Origin: Rosa chinensis
Taxonomy: Eukaryota > Streptophyta > Magnoliopsida > Rosales > Rosaceae
Reading direction: 5' to 3'
DNA length: 64,000 bases
Assembly: GCF_002994745.2 (NCBI RefSeq)
Contig: NC_037090.1
Coordinates: 18,030,001 to 18,094,000 of the forward strand
The notes beneath the pieces are model-generated. The model did not search any database. It saw only the letters and a program-made list of their open reading frames with translations, and was not told where the DNA came from. This document shows positions 11,890 to 23,468 of the stretch, piece after piece (positions within the stretch are counted from its first letter, which is position 1; each line of letters begins with the position of its first letter). A program made the translations under genes and the position numbers.

Positions 11890-12479
11890 CGGCCTCCAAC
11901 TCCCATTCTCTCCCTCCGTCTCAGCCATGACCATCTCCAACTCTGATTCTCTCCCTCCGTCTCAGCCATGGCCACTGTGCACGAATCACCCACTGGTCCA
12001 AGCTGTTCCTCAAGTACCTAATACCGGAGCCCTAGCCCAAATCCAAAACTCCAAATCGGCAGCTTCAAATCTCACATAATCAACTGGATCTCCCAGATTC
12101 TTTTGACTGTGCCGTTGTCTCTCTCCGCCGACTCCTATCTCTCGCAGACTTCTCCCACAAATCGACAGTTACGACTTCGTCTCCGGCTTTGAAGGCAAGT
12201 CCAACCTCTTCTGGCTGCTTGATACTGGATCTCCAACTCTCTCCTCTTCCTCTCAATTCCATTGACCACATCTCCGTCTCAGGCTCCTCGACGAATCCCT
12301 CCATCCACGGTTCCTTCCTCCAAGGCAAGCACAATCGAACGCCAGAGAGTCCAAAGCATAGCGTCGCCGCAGCTGAGAAGCCTCAGCAAGCTGAGGTCGC
12401 GGATCCGAACGATGATGTTCGACTCCTAAAACCTCCGATCTTGGCGAGTATTTTCGTCTCTGACCTTTTCAACTTCTAA
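11890..12479 (+). pseudogene. Unidentified coding-like fragment, possibly captured by a transposon
   Basis: Base composition changes abruptly from AT-rich to C/T-rich codons. The frame ending at 12479 carries a 96-residue stretch with KHSVAAAEKPQQAEVADPND. In a neighbouring frame FVSGFEGKSNLFWLLDTGSP is readable, so the ancestral frame is broken. GAGTATTTTCGTC just before the stop may mark an exon end. I do not recognise the parent gene. Its position between diverged inverted repeats suggests capture. Confidence 0.4.
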
Positions 12480-12839
12480 TCAAACGTTTCAGAATTGTGA
12501 TCCATTTCATTCTCTTACTCTGCTTGTAATTTGACTCGGTGAATTCTCACATTATCATCCTTAATCTCGTGTTAACAAATCATCAGATTAGTTCCTTTGA
12601 TTGAAATTGTTTCAGTTTGATCTATATTCGATCAAATGATTATCACTTGTTGCCTATGTATCGTTGTAGACCCATTGTGGTTTTCTAATTGGATTACATT
12701 ATACTTGAGAATTGCTAAAGTTTCTGTTAAGAAGGATTGTAGTTTTATTAAGTTCTTGAGTTGTGTTTGGTTGAAGTTGAAATAGGAAAAATTTGATTCA
12801 AGTATTTGAGATTTTCAATTTACAGTTGTTTTGATTTTT

Positions 12840-13460
12840 TGGAGTAGCTGTTGTATTGCTTGGCGCTAGCTTTTATAGTCGATAGGAGTAGCTTTATTAG
12901 TCTCAACTTTAGGGGATAGCTTTTGTTCTACTTAGTAGTAGCTTTTGTTGGTGGTGAGAGTACTTTTTGTTGTTAATGACAATAGTTTTTAGTATTTGTG
13001 ACAGTAATTTTCTTTTACCTTGCGGGAAATTTCACTGGTGTAGCTTTTATTTTTGGTGAAAGTAGTTTTTGTTGTTGGTGACAGTAGCTTTTAGTGTTGG
13101 TGATAGTAATTTTTCGTGTCTCGCCGGAAATCTCACTGGAGTTGCTTTTGTTGCGGGTGAGAATAGCTTTTGGTGGTGGGGATAGTAGCTTTTGGTGGTG
13201 GGAATGGTAGCTTTTGGTTTTGGGGAGCGTAGCTTTTATTAGTGGTGGGGAGCGTAGCTTTTGTTGCTGGTGACAATAGTTTTTGTGACCTCGCAGAAAG
13301 TCGCCGAAAATCTCACCAAAGTAGCCTTTATTGCTGGTGATAGTGGTTTTTGTTACTGGTGACAGTAGCTTAGGTGACCTCGCCGGAAGTTGCCGGAAAT
13401 CTCACCCGAGTAGCTTTTATTACTGGTGATAGTAGCTTTTGTGGTGGCCTGAGTTGACCG
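12840..13460. repeat. Degenerate tandem repeat (about 20-30 bp unit)
   Basis: GTAGCTTTTGTTGxTGGTGA-type units recur about 20 times with point changes and small indels, mixed with blocks like CTCGCCGGAAATCTCACC. Both repeat types alternate. Confidence 0.7.
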
Positions 13461-14234
13461 AAAGTTGGACGGAAACTCACCGGAGTTGACCGGAGACCTC
13501 GTCGGAGAGGAGAGAGAATGACTGTTGATTTTGTACTCTAGTGGCATTTATGTAAATATATTAATTTTTAATATCCAAAATATAACACCCTTTTTAATCT
13601 AGTGGCCTTATGAGGGAAAAAAACTAGTTGGTGGCCTTATGGCTAAAAACATATTCAAAGATGCACTTATATGTAATAAACCCAAAAAAAAAACATTGGT
13701 CCTCACCTTGGGATTTAGATCTAAGGGTAAAAATAAATATTATGAAACCTAAGTTGGTTTAGGTTCTATCTTTAGATCTAGATCCAAGGTTTTTCTGGCA
13801 CCATGTTGATTACTATGCAAGAGAAAACTACTAGAGATTTATATACATTTTGATGCAGAAAAGATAATAACCAAGCCAAATAGAAAAAAAAAAAAAAGAA
13901 TTAATTAAACCTTATCAATTTTGCCTTTTTAGGGTCGTTTCCTCTCTTTGACCACCCACCCTTTCGGCAAATCATACAGTACACCATCTATAAGCTTAGA
14001 AGTCGTCCCAGTTTCAGTTGGTCGAAATTTTGGTGTGTTGCGTTCCTTCAGATCCATATTGCAAATTTCAATATTTGCTATTCCTTACTCTGCTGCCTTT
14101 CACATAAATTTAAAGGCCGGATACTAGAAAAATTAAGTTGCATACATGTATCCAAATCCATGTTTGGAAAGAACAAAATTATATTTCCGACTATTGTGTG
14201 AACAACGCAGGTGAAGATGGATTGATAGCAAGAA

Positions 14235-15959
14235 GGAGAAAAATGCAAACAATACTTAACCTTTGGCCCATTAGTAACTTTCGTACCTGAACTTCAAAAA
14301 ATATCACTTTGGTACCTGAAGTTCGAACCCCGACCCAACATTAGTAGCTGGGGCTGTTAACTCCCTTACGGCGTTAGTCAACTAACATAACTTGAAGGAC
14401 ATATAAGTAATTTCAATTTTTTTAATTTTATTTTTATAAATTTATTTCCACGCACTCTATTCTTCCTCCTCCTCTCTATCTCTCTGCTAATTATGGTTGA
14501 TTTGGATTGGAAAGCAAAGATGGTCTCCTCAGATATACCCAACAAATCCCTTGGACTCTCCAACAAGCTCCACCACCTCTCCATCCCCATATCCAGTTCG
14601 ACATTTCCACTGTGCCGTTGTGGTGCAGGAACCGGATACCTGGTCGGAGAGTTTGCAATCGTTAGGCGGCGAGGCTGTGAACCCATCAGAGGTTTGGGAT
14701 TCCGGGAGGTATGGATTCGGTACAATCGCAACAGAGAAGAGTTTCTTGTTCATAAAGACTTGTACTTAGTGTCTTGGTGTTTCTTATTTCTTCCTTAAAT
14801 TTATTCTTTGGTAGAGAAAAAACCAATCCTTGAATTGAATTAGAAGAATAACAACAAGAAGAAGAACCTCCATTGATTATAAAGAAGAACCGTTGGGCGG
14901 CGCAACCCCCATGTCGCTATCGCCGTCACAGACGCCGCAGTTGAGCGATAAGTCAGAGAGAGATATGCAAATGAGTTGACTGATTTGTTGCATTAGAATT
15001 TTGTTTGATATCCCAAGCTAGGTGTCCTCCATTAATCTTAATTTGGAAATTGGTTGTTGTGGCAGCGAGACCAAATCCAATCCAGTTCTAATAGGTATGG
15101 TTCCTCAGAATAGCTCGCTGATATTCAAGGTAACAACAGTTCTATTTGATGCTCCAACATATTTCTCCAGATGCTCCAGCAGAAAGTTCACCATTGGAGT
15201 TCAGAGGCTTCTTTGAATCATGTCTTGGCATTTGTTGACAGTCTTGCCTCCGTTGAAGGCAGAGGAGGAGGTGCTGGTTCCAGGTTCTGGGGTGGGTTCG
15301 TCTGCCATTGTGTCGCTGAATTTGTTGGTGTGTTTCTCTCTACCTATCTCAGGCAGTGCCTCACGATCAACTCATTCTCAAAGCAAAACCCATGGCTCTT
15401 GGTGCTTAATTTTCTATGGGCTACAACCACTTTTCTATAAATTGTCAATGCAAACCCAAAGGAAGAATAAATTGGCTACTATGTTTCTCTTATTCATGCT
15501 TTTTGGATTTGGTTGTTGGGCATGAAAGTTTGAAGCTTTTTGATACAAAGGTTGCATCTTGGTTTGAGTATTTTTGGGTTGGTTTTGATGGGATGGAAGC
15601 TTCCTCTGATCAGTCCAAGCAGGACCTGGATTATAGTCCTAGAAGCTTGAAGGAAGGATTATAGTCCTGGAATCTATAGGTTGATCTGGAGAGAGGGAAG
15701 AAGAAGATAAGAAAGAACAGAGAGAGAGGAAAAAATAATTAAACAAAAAAAATAATCGATTAAGATACAAAGAGACGAAAATACTTTTTGAAATATGACA
15801 ACTGGTAGTCTCCATAACAGAGTTAAACTGAGTTAACGGTTTTAGGTACTTATGTTGGATCGGGGAGTGAACGTCATGTACCAATCTTACATTTTTTTAA
15901 GTTAAGGTACCAAAGTTACTAATGAAAAGAAGGTCGGATATGGTCCGCATTTTTTTCCC
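14235..15959. mobile_element. Mutator-like element with perfect 9-bp target duplication
   Basis: TAGCAAGAA is present at 14226-14234 and at 15960-15968. The ends are diverged inverted repeats: the left begins GGAGAAAAATGCAAAC and has CATTAGTAACTTTCGTACCT; the right in reverse begins GGAAAAAAATGCGGAC and has CATTAGTAACTTTGGTACCT. At 1.7 kb it has room for cargo but no transposase (no MULE DDE motif seen). The interior from 14490 to 15665 looks like pieces of a host gene. Confidence 0.8.
14493..15664 (+). pseudogene. Coding-like cargo of unidentified origin inside the Mutator-like element
   Basis: ATG at 14493 opens MVDLDWKAKMVSSDIPNKSL followed by Ser/Pro-rich residues, open for 101 codons. 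Further short open frames follow at 15022, 15171, 15220 and 15416, separated by AT-rich intron-like stretches (14800-14990). The pattern of short GC-richer exon-like pieces separated by AT-rich DNA is what captured genomic gene segments look like. I cannot name the donor gene. No frame spans the whole segment. Confidence 0.4.
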
Positions 15960-15981
15960 TAGCAAGAAATTACTTTAATTT

Positions 15982-16500
15982 TGTTAATGTCTAGGATTCA
16001 GTGGTAGCTAAATCCCGGTTAACGCTAGTTCGAGGAGCGAACCGCTACTTGTGATATTCTTGTTGCTTTTGCTACTTGTCAAATAAAATACAAAGGGGCG
16101 TCTAAGGGAGACCGCAGTTGGCGGTTTTCTCTTCTCCGATGCCTAAGTTAGTCAATGTATTTGTGTTGACAGAATAATGTCAGGTAAGTAATAAATGTGT
16201 AATTAATGAGAAGAGAGGAGTGGACCTTTATAGGTGGGGAAGAGACTGATCTCTTCCTTGTTTTCGATGTGGGACTGATATGCTTAAGTTCCCAGCTTCT
16301 GATGCTTTAGCAAGGTGACCTTGGTGCGGCGCGTGGCTGCGGGTCAGCGGCGATCTAGAGATGAGCTGCGGCTGCAACGATAGCTTGCCTGGCTGTGTTT
16401 CCGTAGGTAACACCCTCGATGATTTTTGGTACCATTGGTGACAGTGTGAGCGTGGCTCATTGTAGCTAATTATGTTTAGGCAAATGCTCATGTAAGTACA
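15982..16500 (-). mobile_element. Solo LTR of the Tat-type Gypsy family
   Basis: TG...CA boundaries: starts TGTTAATGTCTAGG and ends ATGTAAGTACA. It aligns along its length with the Gypsy 5' LTR at 51644-52158 (shared AGCGGTAGCTAAA-type start, TCTTCTCCGATGxCTAAGTT, AGTCAATGTATTTGT, TTTTCGATGTGGGACTGATA, GGCTCATTxTAGCTAATTAT). Flanks AATTT and AATTC are a 4-of-5 match to a target duplication. No internal element sequence adjoins, so it is a solo LTR left by LTR-LTR recombination. Strand follows the TATA-like TATAAAGG read on the minus strand. Confidence 0.8.
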
Positions 16501-16522
16501 AATTCAACCAAAATTTAATCAT

Positions 16523-16740
16523 TGTTTAAGTAAATCTCTATTTTGTGTTTGACCCAAACTCTAGGTTACTTGATTTAGTGGTAATAGGGTTTAGAAGGAT
16601 CTAGATATTCCTATTCAATGTATAATTACCTTTTCTTGTATGGTTCAGATTCTATGCCTTGTAATCCTCTATATAAATAGGCCCTTATTATAAATGAGAA
16701 TACGCAACAATTTTCTCTCAATTTCTGATTCCTTAAAACA
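16523..16740 (+). repeat. Copia-1 5' LTR
   Basis: Starts TGTTTAAGTAAATC and ends CCTTAAAACA. Differs from the 3' LTR by roughly a dozen substitutions, so the insertion is not recent. Confidence 0.92.
16669..16680 (+). promoter_or_regulatory. TATA box of the Copia-1 5' LTR
   Basis: CTATATAAATAG sits about 60 bases before the LTR end, the usual place for the LTR promoter. The 3' LTR has CTATATAAAGAG at the matching site. Confidence 0.6.
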
Positions 16741-16756
16741 CGTTATCAGCACGAAG
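16741..16756 (+). other. Copia-1 primer-binding site
   Basis: CGTTATCAGCACGAAG follows the LTR directly. Copia-2 has CGTTATCAGTACGAAG at the same place. The sequence is not a 3'-CCA type site, so priming from an internal tRNA segment, as in several Copia elements, is likely. Confidence 0.6.
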
Positions 16757-16899
16757 CCTAACCCTGAAAACCTTAATTTCGTAACCTTCAAAATCTTGCA
16801 ACCACCGTCCCACATATCGAAGCCCTAGTCCCAAGAAGCCCAGAACTGGCTGCGAAACCATCGGAACGGGCCAGAAAACCCATGAACCGGCCGTCGGAA

Positions 16900-17260
16900 A
16901 AATTAGACCTACCCCTGCCCTCCGCGCATCTGCCGAGTTGCTGCCGAGATCTGCCGACAGCCCCTGCACGCTCCATGCCTATAGCCTTGCCTAGGCCCTT
17001 GCCGAGACCTGCCGACAGCCCTGCACGCATCTGCCGAGACCTGCGCACCCCTGTGCCTGCTCCTATCAACATCTGCCGAAAGCCCTGCATAGCCCCTGCC
17101 GACACCTGCCGAACACCAGCCGAGACCCCTGCATAGCCCTGCCGAGACATGTTGATAGCTGCCTAGCCCCTGTCGAGCATCTGCCGTCACCTGCACAGTA
17201 CCTGCCGAGCATCTGCCTGCCAGCCTCGCACAGCCTCCGCACGTCCCTGCACAGCCCCTG
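16900..17260. repeat. Degenerate CTGCCGAGA/CCTGC tandem repeat in the Copia-1 leader
   Basis: Units such as CTGCCGAGACCTGCCGACAG recur irregularly about 20 times, giving a GC-rich island in an otherwise AT-rich element. The Copia-2 leader lacks it. Confidence 0.7.
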
Positions 17261-17690
17261 CCTAGCTCCGACCACCAGTTTTCGGCCACTTTTTCGGCGA
17301 CCTCAGGCCACCTCCGACGACTTTTCCAGTCAAGATTTCCGGCTATCCTTCAAGGTAAACTTTTCTAAAAGTTCCCGTTTTTGAAGTTTTTCATTCTTTT
17401 CTTCTTTTCTCGGGAACTTGCAATCTCCCTTCTTCTACCCCCCTTTCTTCTTCATAAGGGAAACCAAATAGCCGAACTGTGGGGGTTCGGGCTCACTCCA
17501 AGTTTGGAGCTTGTAGAGTCCTCCAAACTTAGAGTTTGTTGAGATAAAACGATCGACCACATACATCATTGTTTCGATCTACTCTTGGAATAGAATTTCT
17601 TGGAAGCGACTATGCTCAGAAATTTTTATTGTTTTTCATGGTAGCCTATTTCGCTCCGAAACTAACCCTACTTTCTTGTTGTTTTTCAGG

Positions 17691-18779
17691 ATGAGTAACC
17701 TGAACAAGTTGAGCTTCACTCCACTAGAGACAATAGGCGCAGGATACCACAAGTGGGTCCGTGATGTGCGCCAGCAACTTAAGGCTGATGGGATCCTGAG
17801 TACGATCCAAGAGCCTAGTCAGGACGTGCTTACTCCTCAACAAGCTGCTGCTTTTGAAGCAAATAGAGCTACGAGCGAGGCGAATGAAGCTAAATCCATC
17901 ATTCTCATGACAAGGTACATGAATGACGCTCTCCAGAATGAGTACCTCAATGAGGAAGACCCAAGAAAACTGTGGGTAGAACTCGAGCATCGTTTTGGCA
18001 ACGTCCGTGACTCCCTGCTTCCAGACTTAAAAGTGAGATGACATAGTCTTCGCTTTTGTGATTTCAAGTCTGTACTTGACTACAATTCGGAAGCACTTCG
18101 TATCAAGTCTTTGATGGAATTCTGTAGACAGAAAATCACTGATACGATGTTGATCGAGAAGACTCTTTCTACCTTCCCCGTCTCTGCATTGATGGTAGCC
18201 AAGAACTATTGGATTGATGTCAATGCTAGACGCATCACAAGATTTCATGAGCTCATTGGTGCCATGAACGTAGCTGAAAAGCATGATAACATACTTGTGA
18301 AGAACTATAACTCTAGACCCGTGGGAGCCAAGTCAATTCCGGAGTCTAATTATAGTTGCACCTCTAAGAGAGGTCGGAAGGAGCAAAACCCTAAGGATAT
18401 GGATAATTCTCTCCCTAAAGAGGAAGGAAACCACCAAGATAGGCGTGCATGGAACCGTGCTGGTAAACGTGTGAAGAGAGAGAGAGGCCAAGCCTCCGAT
18501 TATGGTGGTGACGCCACCAAGGAAAGAAACCATCCCCAAAACGCTTCTAAAGCTCCTCGATAAAGGGAACTTGACCATAAAGATGCTTGTCTTAGATGTG
18601 AACTACCTGGACATTGGGCAAGGGCGTGTAAAGCATCCTAGAATGTTGCAAACGCATACAAGATGTATCGTGAAGCAAGGGAGGCAAATTACATGGAACA
18701 AGAATATCAAGATGGTGATCTCGATCTAAAGGTGGAAGACTTCAAGGATCAAGACCCAGAAACTGGCAATTTTGATTAA
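17691..18779 (+). pseudogene. Copia-1 gag
   Basis: Starts MSNLNKLSFTPLETIG just after a TTTTTCAGG stretch. It continues in one frame with KWVRDVRQQLKADGIL, DPRKLWVELEHRFGN (the UBN2/retrotran_gag region) and, near the end, a CX2CX4HX4C zinc knuckle (CLRCELPGHWARAC, from 18588). In-frame stops at 18039 (TGA, where Copia-2 has Trp), 18561 (TAA) and 18639 (TAG) interrupt it. The frame closes at 18777. The product would be the capsid/nucleocapsid of the virus-like particle. Confidence 0.88.
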
Positions 18780-19139
18780 GTCTTTTTATTTTCCAAGAGA
18801 TATAGGCAATTGCCATATTATTTTTTGTAGTAGATGCCAATGGTATTAGTTTCTCTTTAAAGTAGGTATACTCAATGTAAGTGTGATGTCTAGGAAGGTT
18901 TTGAGATTAGTGGTACTTAAGAGAGCCTTGCTCCACCAACATCTCTCTACTCACTTGGTCACATTTGCGTTGAAATTACAGAAAGAAGTTAGACGACTAC
19001 TATTGTTTTGCATTAGCTAGTTTTTGGATTAGATTTTCTTTGGTGAAAGAGACAATGATGTAATCCCGTTGGCTAATTAATAAAAGTTGAGTTCTTTTCT
19101 TTATGACTCCTTTTTAATTACGAGTTTTTCTTTTAGGAA

Positions 19140-21409
19140 TAGATTCAAGAGAACTACAATGTTTTGCGGATAGTGCGACTACGCACACCATTCTACGCCA
19201 TAGGCAATTATTCTTAGAGATGTTGCCTACACATTCCTGTGTGACTACGATGGCTGGGCCATCAGGTTTAGTTCAAGGACATGGAATAGCCCAATTCCTA
19301 TTGCCAAATGGCACCTTGATTAAAGTCGCAGAAGCTCTCTATGCTCCTAAGGCAAATCGAATCTTATTGAACTTCAAAGATATTAGAGCTAATGGATTCC
19401 ATGCAGAAAGGCATACTGAGAAAGGAAAAGAGTTCTTTTTCATTACCTCTAATGATTGCGGATGAAAGTGCATCTTAGAGAAGCTTATGTGTCAATCTAG
19501 TGGACTTTATGTCACTACAATTTGACCAATTGAATCAATAATGTCATAAGAGAAGATCTCTTGGATTCTGACACATGCTGGCTTTGGCATGACCAACTAG
19601 GACATCCTGGTCGTGATATGATGCTCCGTATACTAAAGATTTCACACGAACATCCATTCTTCAGAGTGAGAAGAAGCAAGAATCAAAAATTGATTCTTGG
19701 ACTTAGCAAGACTGTAACAATTGGAGGATCTGGCGCTGCAGCTGTCTTGGGGCGCCATAGGGCCTCCCAAGTCTCTTGTGACAACGCCATAAATGGCGCT
19801 ACCCATGGCCATGACGCCATGGATGCCTCTCCCCATGTCCAAGGCGACATGGATGCCACTTTCCATGGTTCCAACACCATGATGGGTGATGTAGTAAGAC
19901 ATTTTGCTTCTACGAGCGCTACAAACGCTCAGGCCCAACCAAAATCCTCATTGGTTGCTTCTAAGGCCCCTCGCTCATTCTGCTAAGCCTGTTCATTCGG
20001 GAAATTAGGACCGAGACCATCCTATGCAAAGGATCCCAAAATACTCATTCCGTTCTTACAGAGAATCCAAGGGGATATCTGTGGACCAATTCAACCATCA
20101 TGTGGACCTTTTAAATAATTTATGGTATTGGTTGATGTGTTGACACGTTGGTCACATGTTGCACTGTTGTCCACTCGAAATGCTGCTTATGCTAAACTCC
20201 TCGCCCAGATTATCCGTCTACGGGCTCACTACCCTGACCATCATAGTAAGTCAATTTGACTTGATAATGCTGGGGAGTTTACATTGAAAACATTCGATGA
20301 CTATTGCATGTCACTGGGGGATTGATATGGGACATCCAGTTCCCTATGTTCATACCCAAAATGGTTTCGCAGAAGCCACTATCAATTGACTATAAATGAT
20401 AGCACGAACATTGGTTATGCGCACCAATCTTCCTGTTTCTGCTTGGGGATATGCAATATTGCATGCAGCGACGCTAATTCGTGTACGACCTATTGCAGCC
20501 CAATCTTACTCTACATTACAGCTAGTGACTAGGTACGAGCCTGATGTCTCGCACTTACGCATCTTTGGGTGTGCCATTTATGTGTCTATTACGCCGCCAC
20601 AGCATACTAAGATGGGTCTACAACGACGGATGGGCATTTATGTTGGTTATGAATCTTTGACTATCGTCTGCTATCCCTTGACAGGTGATCTCTTTACCGC
20701 TAGATTTGCGGATTATCACTTTGATGAGACAGTTTTCCCATCGTTAGGGGGAGATAAGAACACATATGTTCAACAGGAACGACAGGAATTGTCGTGGTTT
20801 GTCCCCACTATGTCTCATCTCGATCCCCTTACCGCACAGTCCGAACTTGAAGTGCGAAGAATAATTGAGCTTCAGAACGTAGCAGACACTCTACCTAATG
20901 CGTTTTCTGATGTTGCAAAAGTGACGAGATCACACATACCTGCTGCAAACGTGCCTACAAGGATTGATGTCCCGAATACTGGACATAACGCCACTCCTAT
21001 GACACCAGGAGATGGCGCCATTGCCCAGAATGGTAATGATGTGGCATCTATGGCCACAGGTCCCGCAAGGAAGTGCGGTAGACTGATTGGTTTGAAGGAT
21101 TCTCGCCCTAGAAAGAGAGCGAATGAGGCACAAACAAATCTTTTGATCATTGATACTCAAAATCCGTCCCATGAGAATGTTCCGGATTATGGTTATGTCC
21201 AAGAGACATCGTTGGGGGACGCCTCAATGTTAGAACATATTCCCGAGAACGTAGAGATTTCTATAAATTACACTAGTGTACATGGGAAGTGGGAAAGAAG
21301 CTTCACCATCATTGATGATATATTCGCGTATTCAGTGGCGAGTGAGATTTTTGAGACCGATGACATTGAACCATGCTTCGTTGATGAATGCCAACACATA
21401 GCAGATTGA
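19140..21409 (+). pseudogene. Copia-1 protease and integrase region
   Basis: In order: FADSATTHTILRHRQLF, the aspartic-protease site in its DSATTH form; LYAPKANRILLNFKDIRANG; the GAG-pre-integrase motif CWLWHDQLGHPGRDMMLRI (about 19580); an inserted stretch with repeated GCCATxxATGG-type blocks (19740-19900); then integrase core pieces GPIQPSCGPFK and VLVDVLTRWSHVALLSTRN, LDNAGEFTLKTFDDYC, and MIARTLVMRTNLPVSAWGYA (from 20396) with the C-terminal FGCAIYVSITPPQHTKMG. Stops and shifts occur at 19463, 19984 and within 20110-20395. The long intact piece is 20396-21409. Confidence 0.85.
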
Positions 21410-22905
21410 CCTAAATGGAAAGATGCGATCCATGCAGAACTTAATTCTCTAGCGAAAAGAAAGGTATTTGGACCAGTTTTGCCAATACCGCCCAACACCA
21501 AACCAGTTGGTCACAAATGGGTATTCGTTAGAAAGCATAATGAGAAAAACGGGATTGTAAGGTACAAAGCTCACCTTGTGGCGCAAGGCTTCTCACAACG
21601 CCCTAGAATTGACTACGAGGAGACCTATTCTCCCGTAATGGACGTCATAACGTTCCGCTACCTTGTCAGTTTGGTAGTTTCTGAAAACTGAACATGCAGC
21701 TTATGGATGTGGTTACTGCGTATCTATATGGGGATCTAGATATAGAAATATACATGAAGGTCCCAGATGGACTTAAGTTACCCAAATCAAGTGGCTCTAA
21801 ACCACGGAGTGCGTTTGCAATTAGATTGAAACGCTCACAATATGGATTGAAACAATCCGGACGGATGTGGTGTAACCATCTAAGTGACTACTTGATTGGT
21901 AAGGAATATGTCAACAATGAACTATGCCTATGTGTGTTCATAAAAAGGACAAGTTCCGTATTTGCAATAGTAGCGATTATGTCGATGACATGAACATAAT
22001 TGGCACCCTTGAAGAGTTGAGGGAAACTGGTGAACACTTGAAATCCAAGTTTGAGATGAAAGATCTTGGGAAGACATGGTTTTACCTCGGTTTGGAACTT
22101 GAGCACCTTAAAGATGGTATCCTGATTCATTAATCAGCTTATACCCAAAAGATGCTTAGGCGTTTCAACACTGACAAGATTAAGCCTTCAAGCACCCCAA
22201 TGGTCGTCCATAGTCTTGATCCAAAAAAGGATCCATTCCATCCAAAAGATGACAACGAAGAAGTGCTAGAGGCAGAAGTGTCATACCTAAGTGCAATAGC
22301 CGCATTATTGTACTTAACATAATGCACAAGACCGGATATCTCATTCGCTGTGAACTTGTTAGCTAGATATAGCTTTGCGTCAACACCACGCCATTGGACT
22401 GATGTTCAGGATATCTTTCGATACCTAAGTGGTACGATTGATATGGGCTTGTTCTATCCCTACAGAGAGAAGATGGATTCGGACCCATCAAGTGATAGGG
22501 ACGCCATAAATGGTGGACTGCGTCCCCTCTCCCCATCCCAAAACGATATAAGTGTTTTGGAAGGTTTTGTTGATGCTGGGTACCTCTCTGACCCACACAA
22601 AGGTCGCTCCAAAACTGGCTATGTATTCACCATGGGAAAGACCACGATATCTTGGAGGTCTACAATGCATACCTTAGTTGCTACCTCTTCGAATCATGCA
22701 AAGATTATTGCTCTTCACGAAGCAGTTTATGAATGTTTATGGCTTCGATCCATAGTTACGCATGTTCGAAGCAATTGTGGTTTGAAGTTTACCACAGATG
22801 AGCCTACTAACATTTATGAGGATAATGCTGCTTGCATTGAACAAATGAAGCAAGACTACATCAAAGGCAACAACACCAAAGCATATATCTCCCAAATTCT
22901 TCTAT
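21410..22905 (+). pseudogene. Copia-1 reverse transcriptase and RNase H
   Basis: Reverse transcriptase motifs: VGHKWVFVRKHNEKNGIVRY, KAHLVAQGFSQRPRIDYEET, QLMDVVTAYLYGDLDIEIYM (the catalytic D-V-x-T-A-Y-L/G block), QYGLKQSGRMW, and the SDYVDDMNIIG active site (YVDD, near 21975). RNase H follows: CTRPDISFAVNLLARY, GFVDAGYLSDPHKGRSKTGY, TEPTNIYEDNAACI-type C-terminus (22800-22840). Frame breaks at 21689, around 21915-21930, 22131 and 22319. The enzyme copies element RNA into cDNA in the particle. Confidence 0.9.
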
Positions 22906-23250
22906 AATCAGCAACAACAGAAGCTCCTCAAGATCATGGTCAATCAAGTTCAATCTGAGGACAATGTGGCAGACTTGTTTACTAAGTCATTGCCTAAATC
23001 CACGTTCGAGAAACATGTGGCAAGAATTGGCTTGCCAAAATTATCTGAACTCCCATGATCATAGTCATCAAGGGGAGGCGCAGACATCAGGGTGAGATGG
23101 TTACATGTTCGTCTCGAAGCGTGAAGGGTGTGTTGTGCTCTTTTTCCCCTTCGACCGAGGTTATTTTTGTCCCACTGGGTTTTTGTTATTCGGCAAGGTT
23201 TTTAGCTAGGCAATGAGAGAAGCACCGCGTTTGGACAACACAAGGGGGAG

Positions 23251-23468
23251 TGTTTAAGTAAATCTCTATTTTGTGTTTGGCCCAAACTCTAGGTTACTTG
23301 ACTTAGTGGTAATAGGGTTTAGAAGGATCTAGATATTCCTATTCAATGTATGATTACCTTTCCTTGTATGGTTCGGATTCTATGCCTTGTAATCCTCTAT
23401 ATAAAGAGGCCCCTATTATCAATGAGAATATACAACAATTTTCTCTCAATTTCTGATTTCCTAAAACA
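23251..23468 (+). repeat. Copia-1 3' LTR with polypurine tract
   Basis: CAAGGGGGAG at 23241-23250 is the polypurine tract directly before TGTTTAAGTAAATC. Ends CCTAAAACA. Confidence 0.92.

Larger units (their letters stand above)
11698..13680. mobile_element. Probable Mutator-like element with internal gene fragment
   Basis: The left end contains GGCCATAAGGCCACTTA and the right end, in reverse, AGCCATAAGGCCACCAA. Upstream of each is a similar ACAxAxAAGTG block, so the ends form diverged inverted repeats. Flanks are A-rich, so no target duplication can be proven. The interior holds a CT microsatellite, a GC-rich coding-like stretch and a degenerate tandem repeat. Borders are approximate. Confidence 0.5.
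16523..23468 (+). mobile_element. Copia-1: full-length, inactivated Ty1-Copia retrotransposon
   Basis: Two 218-bp LTRs (16523-16740 and 23251-23468) bound a 6.95-kb element with gag, protease, integrase, reverse transcriptase and RNase H in Copia order. Flanks ATCAT and ATCAG are a 4-of-5 match for a target duplication. Gag and pol are broken by several stops and frameshifts, so it cannot act on its own. A second member of the same family lies on the minus strand at 52341-62110. Confidence 0.92.

Noticed and set aside
16733..17289. Open frames rich in Gly/Arg/Ala in the Copia-1 leader
   Set aside because: They come from the CTGCCGAGA repeat and run opposite to the element.
20396..21409. 337-codon frame as an intact protein gene
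   Set aside because: It is the integrase C-terminal part of Copia-1 pol, with the rest of pol in other frames around it.
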